A stretch of 64,000 bases of DNA from Paenibacillus sp. FSL R5-0341 (GCF_037975235.1 NZ_CP150241.1:2108001-2172000), one strand, 5' to 3'; counted from the first letter of the stretch, positions 41,696 to 50,920 are shown. Notes: generated by a model not told the origin, from the sequence alone. Program-made: numbers and translations.

Positions 41696-42505
41696 ATGGA
41701 TTGGATTATTGGCGCCGTATGCGCTTCTATGGTGGCAGGTGCTGCCTATGCGAAAAAGTCGCTAACCCTGTCTGGCTGCCTGGCAGCCATCATGATGGGA
41801 ACGATATATTACGGAGCGGGTAACCTGTTCTGGTTTGGCACGTTATTGTTGTTTTTCATTACTTCAACATTGCTCTCCAGGTTTCGTAAAGATCGGAAGC
41901 AGGAGCTGGAGAAATCCTATGCCAAGTCAGGAAATCGGGATGCCGGACAAGTGATGGCTAATGGTGGGATGGGCATGTTCCTATGTCTGGGATACTGGAT
42001 CTTTCCACATCCGGCATGGGTATATGCTTTCATTGGAGTAATGGCTACCGTTACATCAGATACATGGGCAACCGAACTTGGGAGTCTCAGTCGCAAGCCG
42101 CCGCGCTCTGTTCTTACATGGAAGGTACTTACGCCAGGTGCTTCAGGAGGTGTCTCACTTCTCGGCACCGTGGCTGCAGCCGTAGGCGGGGCACTGATTG
42201 GTGCGGGAGCATTCTTGTTTTCCTGGATCGCCGGGATCGAAGGTCTTGGTCTGTTTAGTTGGACTTTTGTCGGCCTTGTAGGTGGGTTGGCAGGTGCTTT
42301 TGCCGATTCCTATCTGGGCGCAACGGTGCAGATGATGTATCGTTGTACCGTGTGTGGCCGTGAAGTTGAGGTACATGAACATTGCGGGCATCCGACGGTT
42401 CGGACTCGTGGCTGGGCATGGATGAGTAACGACCTGGTGAACGTGCTTAGCTCGGTAATCGGCGGATGTGTGGCGATTGGTTTAGGTAACATTTTGGCGT
42501 TGTAA
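41696..42505 (+). CDS. DUF92 family membrane protein
   Basis: 269 residues from ATG 41696 (GGAG at 41687-41690); an earlier in-frame ATG at 41633 has no ribosome site. About six membrane helices with DUF92 signatures: SGCLAAIMMGTIYYGAG, RDAGQVMANGG, TVTSDTWATELG and FADSYLGATVQ. A cysteine-rich loop CTVCGREVEVHEHCGH just before the last helices suggests a zinc site. DUF92 proteins relate to phytol/farnesol kinases (CTP-dependent polyprenol kinases), so a lipid-phosphorylating role is possible. It ends 12 bp before a TetR gene. Confidence 0.85.
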   Translation: MDWIIGAVCASMVAGAAYAKKSLTLSGCLAAIMMGTIYYGAGNLFWFGTLLLFFITSTLLSRFRKDRKQELEKSYAKSGNRDAGQVMANGGMGMFLCLGYWIFPHPAWVYAFIGVMATVTSDTWATELGSLSRKPPRSVLTWKVLTPGASGGVSLLGTVAAAVGGALIGAGAFLFSWIAGIEGLGLFSWTFVGLVGGLAGAFADSYLGATVQMMYRCTVCGREVEVHEHCGHPTVRTRGWAWMSNDLVNVLSSVIGGCVAIGLGNILAL

Positions 42506-42517
42506 GGGGGAGTACAT

Positions 42518-43096
42518 TTGAGCACGGTACAGGGAGACAAATCGGAGGCTATTTTGGATGCGGCCTATGGAATTTTTGGCTCGAAAGGTTTTTATGAGAC
42601 GAAAATGTCTGATATTGCAGACGAAGCCGGCATCGCAAAAGGCACCATTTACTTATATTTCAAAAGCAAGGAACAATTATTTATCGCAGTATCCAAGCGC
42701 GACTGTAACAGCTTTATCAGCCGCCTTGAATATGCTTTGAACTCGCATGAGAACACAGGTGATAAACTTGGAGCAATAGCCAAGACACACCTTACGTATT
42801 ATTATGAGCGTCGCAATCATACCAAGCTCTTTTTTATGGCACCCAATAATGATCCGGATCTGATGAAATTCATGAAGGCATTTATGAATCAATACATGAG
42901 CATGGTGTGTGAAGTACTTGAAAGTGCAAGTGTACCTGAGCCTGTATTACTCGCTGAAGCCTACATTGGAATTCTGGACCGGCTGAAGATGGATATTATG
43001 TTGAATCCGGAGTTCAATGAAGAGCATCTGAACAAACGAATTGCTTTTGCAGCAGCATTGTTTCTGGACGGATGCCGTTCTTTTTTACAAGTGTAA
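42518..43096 (+). CDS. TetR/AcrR family transcriptional regulator
   Basis: 192 residues, TTG start at 42518 after GGGGGAGTACA. TetR N-terminal HTH: AILDAAYGIFGSKGF, MSDIADEAGIAKGTIYLYF, KEQLFIAV. The helical ligand-binding part matches the YfiR/BetI-like C-terminal type. It starts 12 bp after the DUF92 gene and is followed 60 bp later by the ABC-F gene, so it could control either. Ligand unknown. Confidence 0.92.
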   Translation: MSTVQGDKSEAILDAAYGIFGSKGFYETKMSDIADEAGIAKGTIYLYFKSKEQLFIAVSKRDCNSFISRLEYALNSHENTGDKLGAIAKTHLTYYYERRNHTKLFFMAPNNDPDLMKFMKAFMNQYMSMVCEVLESASVPEPVLLAEAYIGILDRLKMDIMLNPEFNEEHLNKRIAFAAALFLDGCRSFLQV

Positions 43097-43156
43097 AGTG
43101 ATTGCACAGATGTACATGATATTGAATTTTAATTTACAGAGAAGTGGGTACGAGCA

Positions 43157-45088
43157 ATGAACATAATGACGGTAGAGCAAATTGCAAAAAGTTATGGTGA
43201 AAAAATATTGTTCAAGGATGCTTCATTTGGCATGGCTGATCAGGACAAGATTGGTGTCGTTGGGGTAAATGGAACAGGTAAATCCACGTTCTTGCGTGTG
43301 ATTTCTGGTATGGAACCTGCAGATGCGGGACAGATCTCGATCGGTAATGACGTACGTATTCAGTTCCTGGCACAGAATCCGGATTTCAATCCGGATAATA
43401 CGGTACTGCAACAAGTATTCGAAGGTGACAGCATGGAAATGAAAACCGTGCGTGAATATACGGAAACGATGGAATTATTGGAACTGAATTCGTCCGATCA
43501 AGCCTTGCAAGAGCGGTTATTACGCTTGAATCAGCAAATGGAGCAGCTTCAGCTCTGGCAGATGGAGAGCGAAGCGAAGAGCATTTTGTCCAAATTGGGT
43601 ATTCGTCAATTCGATGCACTGATGGGCACATTGTCTGGTGGACAACGCAAAAGGGTAGCACTCGCTGCTGCGCTGATTCATCCTTGCGAACTGCTCATTC
43701 TGGATGAGCCGACGAACCATATTGATAACGATTCGGTCGTTTGGTTGGAGCAGTACTTGCAGAAGCGCCGCGGCGCACTGCTTATGATTACGCATGATCG
43801 GTATTTCCTGGATCGTGTGGCGAATGTCATGCTGGAATTGGATCATGGACGTTTGTTCCGATACGAAGCCAACTATACACGTTTCCTGGAACTGAAGGCG
43901 GAGCGGGAAGAACGGGAAGCCTCTTCCGAACAGAAGCGTAAGAACCTGCTTCGGACGGAGCTTGCGTGGATTCGTCGCGGTGCCAAGGCACGGACAACGA
44001 AACAAAAAGCGAGAATTGATCGCTTCGAACAACTCAAAGACCAACAAGGAATCCAGCGCTCAGGTTCATTGGAAGTATCGGTTGGCTCCACTCGTTTGGG
44101 TAAAAAGATTCTGGAGATCGAGCATCTTTCCAAATCCGTGGGTGGCCGCAAGCTGATCGAAGATCTGAGTTATATTGCCGTACCTGGAGATCGGGTAGGG
44201 ATTGTCGGACCGAATGGTAGTGGTAAGTCCACGTTGCTACAGATGATATCTGGCAAGTTGGAACCCGATGCAGGCGTGGTTGATGTCGGTCCTACGGTCA
44301 ATCTGGGCTACTTCACACAGGAGCATCAGGAGATGGATGAAACTCTTCGTGTGATTGAGTACATCAAGGAAGTTGCCGAGAATGTGAAAACAGCCGATGG
44401 ATCTCTGATTACAGCATCCCAGATGCTGGAGCGCTTCCTGTTTACCCCAGCATCCCAGTGGACGCCAATCTCGCGTCTGTCCGGTGGCGAGAAGCGTCGT
44501 CTGTATCTGCTGCGTGTGCTGATGGCTGCGCCGAATGTATTGCTGTTGGATGAGCCGACGAATGATCTGGACATCCAGACACTCGCTGTACTGGAAGACT
44601 ACCTGGATGATTTCCCTGGTGTTGTCTTTGTGGTATCCCATGATCGCTATTTCCTTGATCGTACTGTGGATAAAGTGTTGTCTTTTGAGGGCAACGGTGC
44701 TGTACGTGTACACGTCGGCGACTACAGTGAGTATGCGGAATGGATGCTGAAAAATGCGCCTGGAGCTGCTCAAGAGAGTGACACAGGAGCAGCGAAGGTG
44801 AAGCAGTCATCGGAGAAAACGGCTCCCGCTGTGTCAGCGGCTAAACCGAAGTTGAAATTCAGCTTCAAGGAGCAACGTGAATACGACCAGATTGATGAAA
44901 ATATTGAAAAGGCTGAAGCCAATCTTGTCCGGATTAATAAAGAGATGGAAGAGTCGTTTAGTGATTCTGCCCGTCTTCAGGAGTTGATGGCTGAGCAGGT
45001 TGAGGCGGAGCGTCATCTGGACGAATTGATGGAACGCTGGACCGTTCTGAATGAACTTGCAGAGCAGATTGAACAGAGCAAGTCTTGA
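43157..45088 (+). CDS. ABC-F family ATPase (YfmR/Uup-like)
   Basis: 643 residues, two nucleotide-binding domains with no membrane part. First: GVNGTGKST, LSGGQRKR, LLILDEPTNHID; second: GPNGSGKST, LSGGEKRR, LLLDEPTNDLD; both with ITHDRYFL/VSHDRYFL switches. The inter-domain linker (about 235-300, rich in Arg/Lys: RTELAWIRRGAKARTTKQKA) is the P-site tRNA interaction motif region of ABC-F translation factors. The C-terminal coiled coil (about 575-640) matches the YfmR/Uup branch, which helps ribosomes stalled on Pro- or Asp-rich sequences. Not of the antibiotic-resistance type as far as the linker shows. Confidence 0.93.
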   Translation: MNIMTVEQIAKSYGEKILFKDASFGMADQDKIGVVGVNGTGKSTFLRVISGMEPADAGQISIGNDVRIQFLAQNPDFNPDNTVLQQVFEGDSMEMKTVREYTETMELLELNSSDQALQERLLRLNQQMEQLQLWQMESEAKSILSKLGIRQFDALMGTLSGGQRKRVALAAALIHPCELLILDEPTNHIDNDSVVWLEQYLQKRRGALLMITHDRYFLDRVANVMLELDHGRLFRYEANYTRFLELKAEREEREASSEQKRKNLLRTELAWIRRGAKARTTKQKARIDRFEQLKDQQGIQRSGSLEVSVGSTRLGKKILEIEHLSKSVGGRKLIEDLSYIAVPGDRVGIVGPNGSGKSTLLQMISGKLEPDAGVVDVGPTVNLGYFTQEHQEMDETLRVIEYIKEVAENVKTADGSLITASQMLERFLFTPASQWTPISRLSGGEKRRLYLLRVLMAAPNVLLLDEPTNDLDIQTLAVLEDYLDDFPGVVFVVSHDRYFLDRTVDKVLSFEGNGAVRVHVGDYSEYAEWMLKNAPGAAQESDTGAAKVKQSSEKTAPAVSAAKPKLKFSFKEQREYDQIDENIEKAEANLVRINKEMEESFSDSARLQELMAEQVEAERHLDELMERWTVLNELAEQIEQSKS

Positions 45089-45103
45089 TTTATGAGTAAT
45101 CAT

Positions 45104-45157
45104 CGCCCTTTCTTCCTTAGTGACGTTATGTCGCATAGGAGGAGAGGGTGTTTTTTT
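45104..45157 (+). terminator. Terminator after ABC-F gene
   Basis: CGCCCTTTCTTCCTTA pairs (with G-U pairs) to TAGGAGGAGAGGGTG, inner GTGAC/GTCGC, followed by T7. Confidence 0.65.
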
Positions 45158-45250
45158 GTCTGCGAATTTGCGATTTAATGTGAAACGTTTAGTATATTCA
45201 TTACGTTGTATAAGTAAAGAATTCCATAGAAGGGAGAGAACACCACACTT

Positions 45251-46189
45251 ATGTATAAGGAAATTAATGAACAGTTGGCAGTGCTCAAGGAAAAGGGGAG
45301 AATTTACGAGAAATGGACCAAGCGTCTGCTGAAGCTTCAAACAGAGGAAAGCGAATGGGAAGCAAAGGTAAAGCGTCGGCTGGAGCATCTCCAGAAGGAG
45401 CAGAAGGACGTTGATCGACTGAACAGTATGACATTGTCAGCATTTTTCTATCAACTGATTGGCAAGAAGACAGAGCAGCTGGAGAAGGAAGAGCTGGAAC
45501 TCATGGAGAGCAAGGCTGCATACGACACTGCTTGTCGCATGTTACAAGACGTACAGGAGCAACGCATTCATGTGGAGCAGGAGTTGGAGGGCGGGCGGCA
45601 GTATCAGTACTGGCAGAGTGACTACAACGCTCTGTGGGGGAAGAAGGAAGGGCGTCTGCTGGACCGGGATGAGGAATTGCAACAGATGGCTGAGAATCGG
45701 GAGCATCTGGCGAGCGAGCTACAGGAACTGGATGAAGCTTTCCGGGAGGGAGAATATCTGCTCTATGCCCTTGAGCGTGCAGAGAAGGCTTTGGCTTCGG
45801 CAGGCAATTGGGGCGTATATGACATGATGGGTGGTGGAGTGATCTCCACACATATCAAGCGAGGACGAATGGATGACGCGCAGGTCGCGATCATGGATGC
45901 AGGTAAGCGTCTGCGACGTTTTCAGAAGGAACTGGAGGATGTAGAGATGGCAGTACACGCGGATCTGCATCTGGGAGGTCTGCTTTCATTCGCAGACTAT
46001 TTCTTCGATAACCTCTTCGTGGACTGGATGGTTCAGGACAAAATTCGCAAAGCCGAACGTCAAGTGAAAGATGGACTGAGCGCGGTTAGGAAGACGATGC
46101 ATGTGCTAAGAAATGAAATGCGTGACCATAAGACAGAGTTGGAGATATTGGATCATAAATATCATGCATATGTGGAACAGGCAGATTAA
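45251..46189 (+). CDS. Coiled-coil hypothetical protein
   Basis: 312 residues, Glu/Lys/Gln-rich with long heptad stretches at about 1-60, 75-175 and 210-310. A central less charged part contains YALERAEKALASAGNWGVYD, MMGGGVISTHIKRGRMDDA and LHLGGLLSFADYFFDNLFVDW. The GNWGVYDMMGGG ... KR motif recalls a family of uncharacterised Bacillales coiled-coil proteins; I do not know a function. No signal or membrane segment. ATG 45251; AAGGGAGAG lies rather far (13 bases) upstream. Ended by a strong terminator. Confidence 0.8.
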   Translation: MYKEINEQLAVLKEKGRIYEKWTKRLLKLQTEESEWEAKVKRRLEHLQKEQKDVDRLNSMTLSAFFYQLIGKKTEQLEKEELELMESKAAYDTACRMLQDVQEQRIHVEQELEGGRQYQYWQSDYNALWGKKEGRLLDRDEELQQMAENREHLASELQELDEAFREGEYLLYALERAEKALASAGNWGVYDMMGGGVISTHIKRGRMDDAQVAIMDAGKRLRRFQKELEDVEMAVHADLHLGGLLSFADYFFDNLFVDWMVQDKIRKAERQVKDGLSAVRKTMHVLRNEMRDHKTELEILDHKYHAYVEQAD

Positions 46190-46200
46190 GAGACATGACA

Positions 46201-46255
46201 AAAAAAGACACTTCCAATAGCACACCGATTTATTGTGCTTGGAAGTGTCCTTTTT
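46201..46255. terminator. Shared bidirectional terminator
   Basis: AAAAAAGACACTTCCAA-TAGCACA / TGTGCT-TGGAAGTGTCCTTTTT between converging genes. Confidence 0.88.
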
Positions 46256-46312
46256 GGTTAGACAAGACTTATGGATGTCACCATGATGATTTCGTAGAAA
46301 AATGATGCTCTT

Positions 46313-47353
46313 TTACTTGGTTGTGATGTAGGCAGCGAGCAAACGTGCCGTATTCAGGACAGCATCCTTATGTGTACGCTCCATGGAATGAGATGCGTGG
46401 ACCCCTGGACCGATCAGTGCGGCTCGGATATTGTTTCCACCGCGTAATGCTGCACTGCCATCGGAGCCATACTGGGGATAAATGTCCACGACGTAATCCA
46501 TGCCATCTTGTTTGGCCAGCTCAATGAGACGGCTGGTCATATCATAGTCATACGGGCCAGAAGAATCTTTGGCACATATGGAAACGTCGGTTTCTTTACA
46601 ACTGAGGTCATCACCCATCGCACCCATGTCTACGGCGATCATTTCACTGATTTCCGCAGGGATATATGATGCGCCATGTCCGACTTCTTCGTAGTTCGAG
46701 ATGAGCAGAGAGACGTTATGTAATGGTTTCCAGCCCTCACGATGTGCAGACTCAAGGATGCCGAACAGCGCAGCTACACTGGCTTTGTCATCCAGGTGAC
46801 GTGATTTGATATAACCACTCGGCGTGATGACTGCACGAGCATCGAAGGAGATAAAGTCACCGACAGCGATCCCGAGTTTCAACACATCTTCCTTGGAGGA
46901 GACGACTTCATCGATGCGAACTTCCATATGGCTTTCGGTCCGTTCAAAGGTGCGTGCATCCGGATAGACGTGTACAGACGGGTGAAGGGAGAGAATGGTG
47001 CCTGTGTATGTTTTTCCATCCCGAGTATGGATGCTGCAGTACTCGTTTTCGATACTTTGCATGGAAAATCCACCAACAGAGGTTAGTTTCAATGTGCCGT
47101 AAGATGTAATGGAGCGCACCATGGCCCCTAGCGTATCCACGTGGGCGCTCAAAGCAATCGTCTTGGACGAATCCTGCCCTGGCAATGTAAGTACTGCACC
47201 GCCCTTGTTATTCAGCTCACAGGCGATGCCCAGTGATTCTGCTTCCTCGCGGATCATTTCGATAATATGATGGGTGTAACCACTTGGACTTGGTGTGTCC
47301 AGCAATTTTTTCAGAAAAGACAGTACGTAAGATTCATCAATCGTAAAACTCAT
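46313..47353 (-). CDS. M42 family metallopeptidase
   Basis: 346 residues. Co-catalytic metal aminopeptidase of the glutamyl aminopeptidase/endoglucanase-M type: SAHVDTLGAMV (first His/Asp), SRHLDDKASVAAL (bridging Asp), SNYEEVGHGA (catalytic and metal Glu), AVDMGAMGDD and the final metal His in HASHSMERTHKDAV. It removes N-terminal residues from short peptides in the cytosol. ATG 47353 with GGAGGAAAT upstream. LapA-type gene lies upstream on the same strand, separated by a hairpin. Confidence 0.93.
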   Translation of the reverse strand: MSFTIDESYVLSFLKKLLDTPSPSGYTHHIIEMIREEAESLGIACELNNKGGAVLTLPGQDSSKTIALSAHVDTLGAMVRSITSYGTLKLTSVGGFSMQSIENEYCSIHTRDGKTYTGTILSLHPSVHVYPDARTFERTESHMEVRIDEVVSSKEDVLKLGIAVGDFISFDARAVITPSGYIKSRHLDDKASVAALFGILESAHREGWKPLHNVSLLISNYEEVGHGASYIPAEISEMIAVDMGAMGDDLSCKETDVSICAKDSSGPYDYDMTSRLIELAKQDGMDYVVDIYPQYGSDGSAALRGGNNIRAALIGPGVHASHSMERTHKDAVLNTARLLAAYITTK

Positions 47354-47398
47354 TGTTTAATTTCCTCCTTGGAACGTGGGTATGGTGTGAAACAAAAT

Positions 47399-47456
47399 AC
47401 AGCCTGTCTGGGGGAGTGAATGTGATACTACCATTCCTGGCTCGCCAGCAGGCTGT
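47399..47456 (-). terminator. Terminator after lapA-type gene
   Basis: Leftward: ACAGCCTG ... CAGGCTGT stem with inner GAATGG/CCATTC-like pairing, followed by ATTTTGTTT. Confidence 0.5.
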
Positions 47457-47466
47457 CTCTGATTGG

Positions 47467-47847
47467 TTACAGTGTTCCCGTAGGGTTTCCTTTGCGCTGA
47501 CTCTGGATCGAATCATTCTCCAATAGGCTGTCGGATTCATTGGAATCAAGCGAATCCATCGATTTGAAAGAATCCAACGTAGATTTGTTTGTCGCGGAAC
47601 TTTCCAATTCAGATACACGCAATTTCAATTGTTTGTTCTCGCGTTGCAATCGGTATTGGCGATAGATGCCATATGAACCTACAATAATTCCACCGATCAG
47701 GGTACAACCGAGAATGAGCAAGATCAGCGGAATTTGTACCGTGTTAAATAACAGGTTCACTTGTACGGAATCCACATTAATGACCGCAAAGATCCCCGTG
47801 AGCAGTGCAAAAACGAGACCTGCTATGAGTGCCCATTGCATTTTCAT
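47467..47847 (-). CDS. LapA family (DUF1049) membrane protein
   Basis: 126 residues. Two N-terminal membrane helices (about 6-26 and 39-61) with the LapA pattern LTGIFAVINVDSVQVNLLF and PLILLILGCTLIGGIIVG, then a coiled-coil (YRLQRENKQLKLRVSELES) and a Ser/Asp-rich tail (STLDSFKSMDSLDSNESDS). Related to LapA, which helps assemble LPS-synthesis machinery in Gram-negatives; in Gram-positives its role is unknown. ATG 47847 with AAGGAGGCAAC upstream. Confidence 0.88.
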   Translation of the reverse strand: MKMQWALIAGLVFALLTGIFAVINVDSVQVNLLFNTVQIPLILLILGCTLIGGIIVGSYGIYRQYRLQRENKQLKLRVSELESSATNKSTLDSFKSMDSLDSNESDSLLENDSIQSQRKGNPTGTL

Positions 47848-47979
47848 GGTGTTGCCTCCTTGTTGAACAATTGAGAACTAGATATGCATTACCCATATTC
47901 GAGTATGTTGCATCTTGTATTGATGATAAAATCCCCTGCCCAAACGGGCAAGGGATACAGGTCACATGGAAAGACAACC

Positions 47980-49899
47980 TTATTTGGTTAGCTGCTCCAT
48001 CTGTTCAATCAATTCCTTGAAGACACTCATAGCTTCACGAATCGGCTGTGGTGTAGACATATCCACACCGGCTTTTTTCAGAATGTTGATGGAGTAATCA
48101 CTGCCACCGCTCTTCAGGAAGCCAAGATAACGGTCAACAGCCGGTTGGCCCTCTTCCAGGATTTGCTTGGAGAAGCTTGTCGCTGCGGAGAAGCCTGTAG
48201 CATATTTGTAAACGTAGAAGCTGTTATAGAAGTGGGGAATACGAGCCCATTCCATTTCAATATCTTTGTCGACAACCATGTCTTTACCGTGATATTTAAC
48301 GTTCAGATCATAATAGATCTCGGATAACAATTGTGGTGTTAATGCGTCACCTTGTTCGGCACGCTCATGAATGATTTTCTCGAATTCAGCAAACATGGTC
48401 TGACGGAATACCGTTGTACGGAATTGATCGGCATAATAGGTCAACAGATACAATTTTTCCTTCGGATCTGTTGATTTATTAAGCAGATAATCCATGAGCA
48501 ACGCTTCGTTGGTTGTAGATGCAACTTCAGCAAGGAAAATGGTATACTGCGCATCGCGATACGGAAGTGTTGTATCCGAGTAATGTGAATGCAGAGCGTG
48601 ACCCATTTCATGTGCCAATGTGAACATGCTGTTCAGGTTATCTTTGTGATTCAACAAGACATATGGGTGAGTGCCGTAAGCGCCCCAGGCATAAGCACCT
48701 GAACGTTTATTTTCATTCTCATATATATCGATCCAGCGGTTATCATATCCAGTCTGCAATGCGTCTGCATAGTCCTTACCGAGTGGTGTCAGGCCATCTT
48801 TGACAGTTTGTTTCGCTTCCTCATACGTAATATCCATTTTGTACTCATCTACGAGCGGAGCGAACAGGTCATACATGTGCAATTGATCCACACCAAGCAA
48901 CTTTTTGCGCAGGTCCATATAACGATGTAATAACGGAAGGCTCTCGTGAATGGTGTCTACCAGATTGGTATACACATCCGTTGGAATGTTATCTCCATAG
49001 AGGGACATTTCCATTACGGAAGGGTACTTCCGTACATTGGCATAGAACATATTTTTGGTTACATTCGCATTTAGGGCAGCCGCAATTGTATTCTTCTGTT
49101 TGGCATAGGTTTCGTATACCGCTTTGAAGGCACGTTCGCGAACTTCACGATTCGGATTCTCAAGGAATTGAATGTAGCTGCCGTGTGTCAGCTCAACTTC
49201 ATTACCATGTTCATCCTTGATTCTCGGAAACTTGAGATCGGCGTTATTCAACATGCTAAAGATCGTCTGTGGTGCTTGTGAAAGGTTGCCTACCTGAGCA
49301 AGCAAAGCCTCCTCGGTTTGGCTAAGAACGTGGGCTTTTTCCCGTTTCATCTCTTCCAACGTAAATGTATATGCTGAGAGTTTTTCGTTCGCAATGAACG
49401 CGTTCAACTCATCGTCAGGAAGGGAGAGAATCTCCGGTGTGACAAAAGAAAGTGCTTCACCAACCCGTACGCCTAATTTCTGGGCTTTTTGGGACAGGTT
49501 TTGATATGTAGGATTCGCTGTGTCTTCATCTTGATGCATACGTGCATACACAAAGAGGCGTTCTATTTTGAGGCTGATCTCATCTTCGAACTCGAAGCAA
49601 GATTTGAGTACGTCAGGTTGATTCAGTTTGCCTTGAAATTCGGAGGCCTTCTTGGTCAAAGACGATACTTCTTCATATTCCTGATCCCAGGCATTCTGAT
49701 CGGCAAATAAATCTTCCAGTTTCCAGCTATGCTCGGCTGGCACCTCGGAACGTTTCAATAATTGACTCATGGAAATCCTCCTTTGATGATCTGATGAATG
49801 GTTGGACGAAGCTGCCTTCGTCGCGCTCGCTTGTGTGGAGAGAGACGAAGGAATCAGACTAAGTACCAGTATAACAGATAGCGATTTTTGGTATTTCAA
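47980..49899 (-). CDS. pepF: Oligoendopeptidase F (M3), with possible secreted long form
   Basis: Zinc metallopeptidase cutting peptides of about 7-17 residues. HEMGH zinc motif at 430-434 of the long form, plus EVASTTNEALL and the C-terminal FYVYKYATGFSAA. Two starts each have a strong ribosome site. TTG 49899 (TAAGGAGGAAGGCCG upstream) gives 639 residues beginning with a signal-peptide-like sequence (KYQK, hydrophobic 6-20, ASA near 26). ATG 49770 (AAAGGAGGATTTCC upstream) gives the usual cytosolic PepF start MSQLLKRSEVP, 596 residues. Homologues as I recall them start at the second site. Confidence 0.93.
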   Translation of the reverse strand: MKYQKSLSVILVLSLIPSSLSTQASATKAASSNHSSDHQRRISMSQLLKRSEVPAEHSWKLEDLFADQNAWDQEYEEVSSLTKKASEFQGKLNQPDVLKSCFEFEDEISLKIERLFVYARMHQDEDTANPTYQNLSQKAQKLGVRVGEALSFVTPEILSLPDDELNAFIANEKLSAYTFTLEEMKREKAHVLSQTEEALLAQVGNLSQAPQTIFSMLNNADLKFPRIKDEHGNEVELTHGSYIQFLENPNREVRERAFKAVYETYAKQKNTIAAALNANVTKNMFYANVRKYPSVMEMSLYGDNIPTDVYTNLVDTIHESLPLLHRYMDLRKKLLGVDQLHMYDLFAPLVDEYKMDITYEEAKQTVKDGLTPLGKDYADALQTGYDNRWIDIYENENKRSGAYAWGAYGTHPYVLLNHKDNLNSMFTLAHEMGHALHSHYSDTTLPYRDAQYTIFLAEVASTTNEALLMDYLLNKSTDPKEKLYLLTYYADQFRTTVFRQTMFAEFEKIIHERAEQGDALTPQLLSEIYYDLNVKYHGKDMVVDKDIEMEWARIPHFYNSFYVYKYATGFSAATSFSKQILEEGQPAVDRYLGFLKSGGSDYSINILKKAGVDMSTPQPIREAMSVFKELIEQMEQLTK

Positions 49900-49968
49900 C
49901 GGCCTTCCTCCTTACGATACGAATAATCTCGTATAGTATGACCTTAGGCACGTTGAAATATTTGAGCA

Positions 49969-50169
49969 TCAGGGTCCCGTGATTAGGTTCCCCATGTTAT
50001 ACAAGAAATAAACGATCAGGAAAAAGGCGAAACAAATGAGCAGGGTAGCAATAAGCGCCATTCCCCGTCTTAGTCGATCCGGGATGGAATTGCGTCCCAG
50101 AATAAGCACAATACCAAGGGAAAAGGCAAGGATAATAAAGATGACGACATTGCTTGAGTCAAGCGGCAT
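49969..50169 (-). CDS. Small membrane protein (hypothetical)
   Basis: 66 residues, two hydrophobic helices (about 7-24 and 38-60) joined by a basic loop GRNSIPDRLRRG. No recognised family. It starts 3 bp after the 77-residue gene on the same strand; GGGTCTAACCC separates them, so translation may be coupled. Located between pepF and the cold-shock gene. Confidence 0.65.
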   Translation of the reverse strand: MPLDSSNVVIFIILAFSLGIVLILGRNSIPDRLRRGMALIATLLICFAFFLIVYFLYNMGNLITGP

Positions 50170-50172
50170 GGG

Positions 50173-50406
50173 TTAGACCCCTTTGAAGGCAGCCATCAAT
50201 TGACGCCATTCATCCTCACGGTTCTCAAAATCTGCTTTTGGGAAACGGCGTTCAGCCCAGTGCATTAACGCAGGACGGCTAAGGAAAGTATGGCATTCTT
50301 CGCCCCACTCTTCCGAAATTTCTCGCAGTACGAGATATTTGCCCTGAACTTCTACAGTCATCATATTCCACTTGTCTGTTTTGTATATTTCATGTTTTTT
50401 TATCAT
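50173..50406 (-). CDS. Small hypothetical protein
   Basis: 77 residues, soluble: HEIYKTDKWNMMTVEVQGKY, LVLREISEEWGEECHTFLSR, MHWAERRFPKADF. The pattern of beta hairpin then helix ending in EWRQLMAAFKGV is seen in small uncharacterised Bacillales proteins, but I know no function. ATG 50406 with GGAGACTACCT upstream. First gene of a two-gene unit with the small membrane protein; divergent from the cold-shock gene. Confidence 0.7.
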   Translation of the reverse strand: MIKKHEIYKTDKWNMMTVEVQGKYLVLREISEEWGEECHTFLSRPALMHWAERRFPKADFENREDEWRQLMAAFKGV

Positions 50407-50494
50407 AGGTAGTCTCCAAACTAACGGTTTTGGTAAAATGATACCGTACCCTACGATTCAAAGCAAATTTTTTCGACATTTATGGAAAGATAAA

Positions 50495-50523
50495 TTGCAA
50501 AATGGAAGCCCATACAGTATAAT
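50495..50523 (+). promoter_or_regulatory. Promoter of cold-shock gene
   Basis: TTGCAA (50495-50500), 17-base spacer, TATAAT (50518-50523). Confidence 0.75.
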
Positions 50524-50531
50524 AAGGGTAT

Positions 50532-50547
50532 TCGCCATAGATGGCGA
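50532..50547 (+). promoter_or_regulatory. Hairpin in short leader of cold-shock gene
   Basis: TCGCCAT-AG-ATGGCGA, a perfect 7-bp stem right after the expected transcription start and 8 bases before AGGAGG. Confidence 0.5.
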
Positions 50548-50568
50548 TATTTTTAGGAGGTTTTTCAT

Positions 50569-50766
50569 TTGAAAGGTACAGTTAAATGGTTTAACGCAGA
50601 AAAAGGCTATGGCTTTATTTCAGTTGAAGGCGGCGAGGACGTATTCGTACATTTCTCCGCAATCCAAGGAGACGGCTTCAAAACATTGGAAGAAGGTCAA
50701 GCGGTAGAATTCGAAATCACTGATGGAAACCGTGGTCCTCAAGCAGCTAACGTAAACAAACTGTAA
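50569..50766 (+). CDS. Cold-shock protein (CspA/CspB family)
   Basis: 65 residues, normal length. OB-fold RNA chaperone with RNP1 [10 protein letters not shown] and RNP2 [10 protein letters not shown]; begins [14 protein letters not shown]. Start is TTG 50569, with AGGAGG upstream. Single-stranded nucleic-acid binding that melts mRNA structure in the cold. The leader is only about 40 nt, unlike the long cold-box leaders of major enteric csp genes. Ended by its own terminator. Confidence 0.96.
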   Translation: MKGTVKWFNAEKGYGFISVEGGEDVFVHFSAIQGDGFKTLEEGQAVEFEITDGNRGPQAANVNKL

Positions 50767-50828
50767 GAATTTATCCGGCTAACGGACTTCTTATACATGA
50801 TAAATTGATAGCTGAATATTAAGAACCC

Positions 50829-50864
50829 AAGCACAGTCCCCTCAAGGGAGGCTGTGCTTTTTTT
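50829..50864 (+). terminator. Terminator after cold-shock gene
   Basis: AAGCACAG-TCCCCTCAAGGGAGG-CTGTGCTT followed by T7. Confidence 0.85.
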
Positions 50865-50920
50865 GATTCTACATTTTGGGTGCGAATATCCGTTGCATAC
50901 GGTGTGGGTTCCCTGTGTTT

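Noticed and set aside
43157..45088. Antibiotic-resistance ABC-F protein (Vga/Lsa/Msr type)
   Set aside because: The C-terminal coiled coil and linker fit the housekeeping YfmR/Uup branch; no resistance-type long linker or leader-peptide attenuator is visible.
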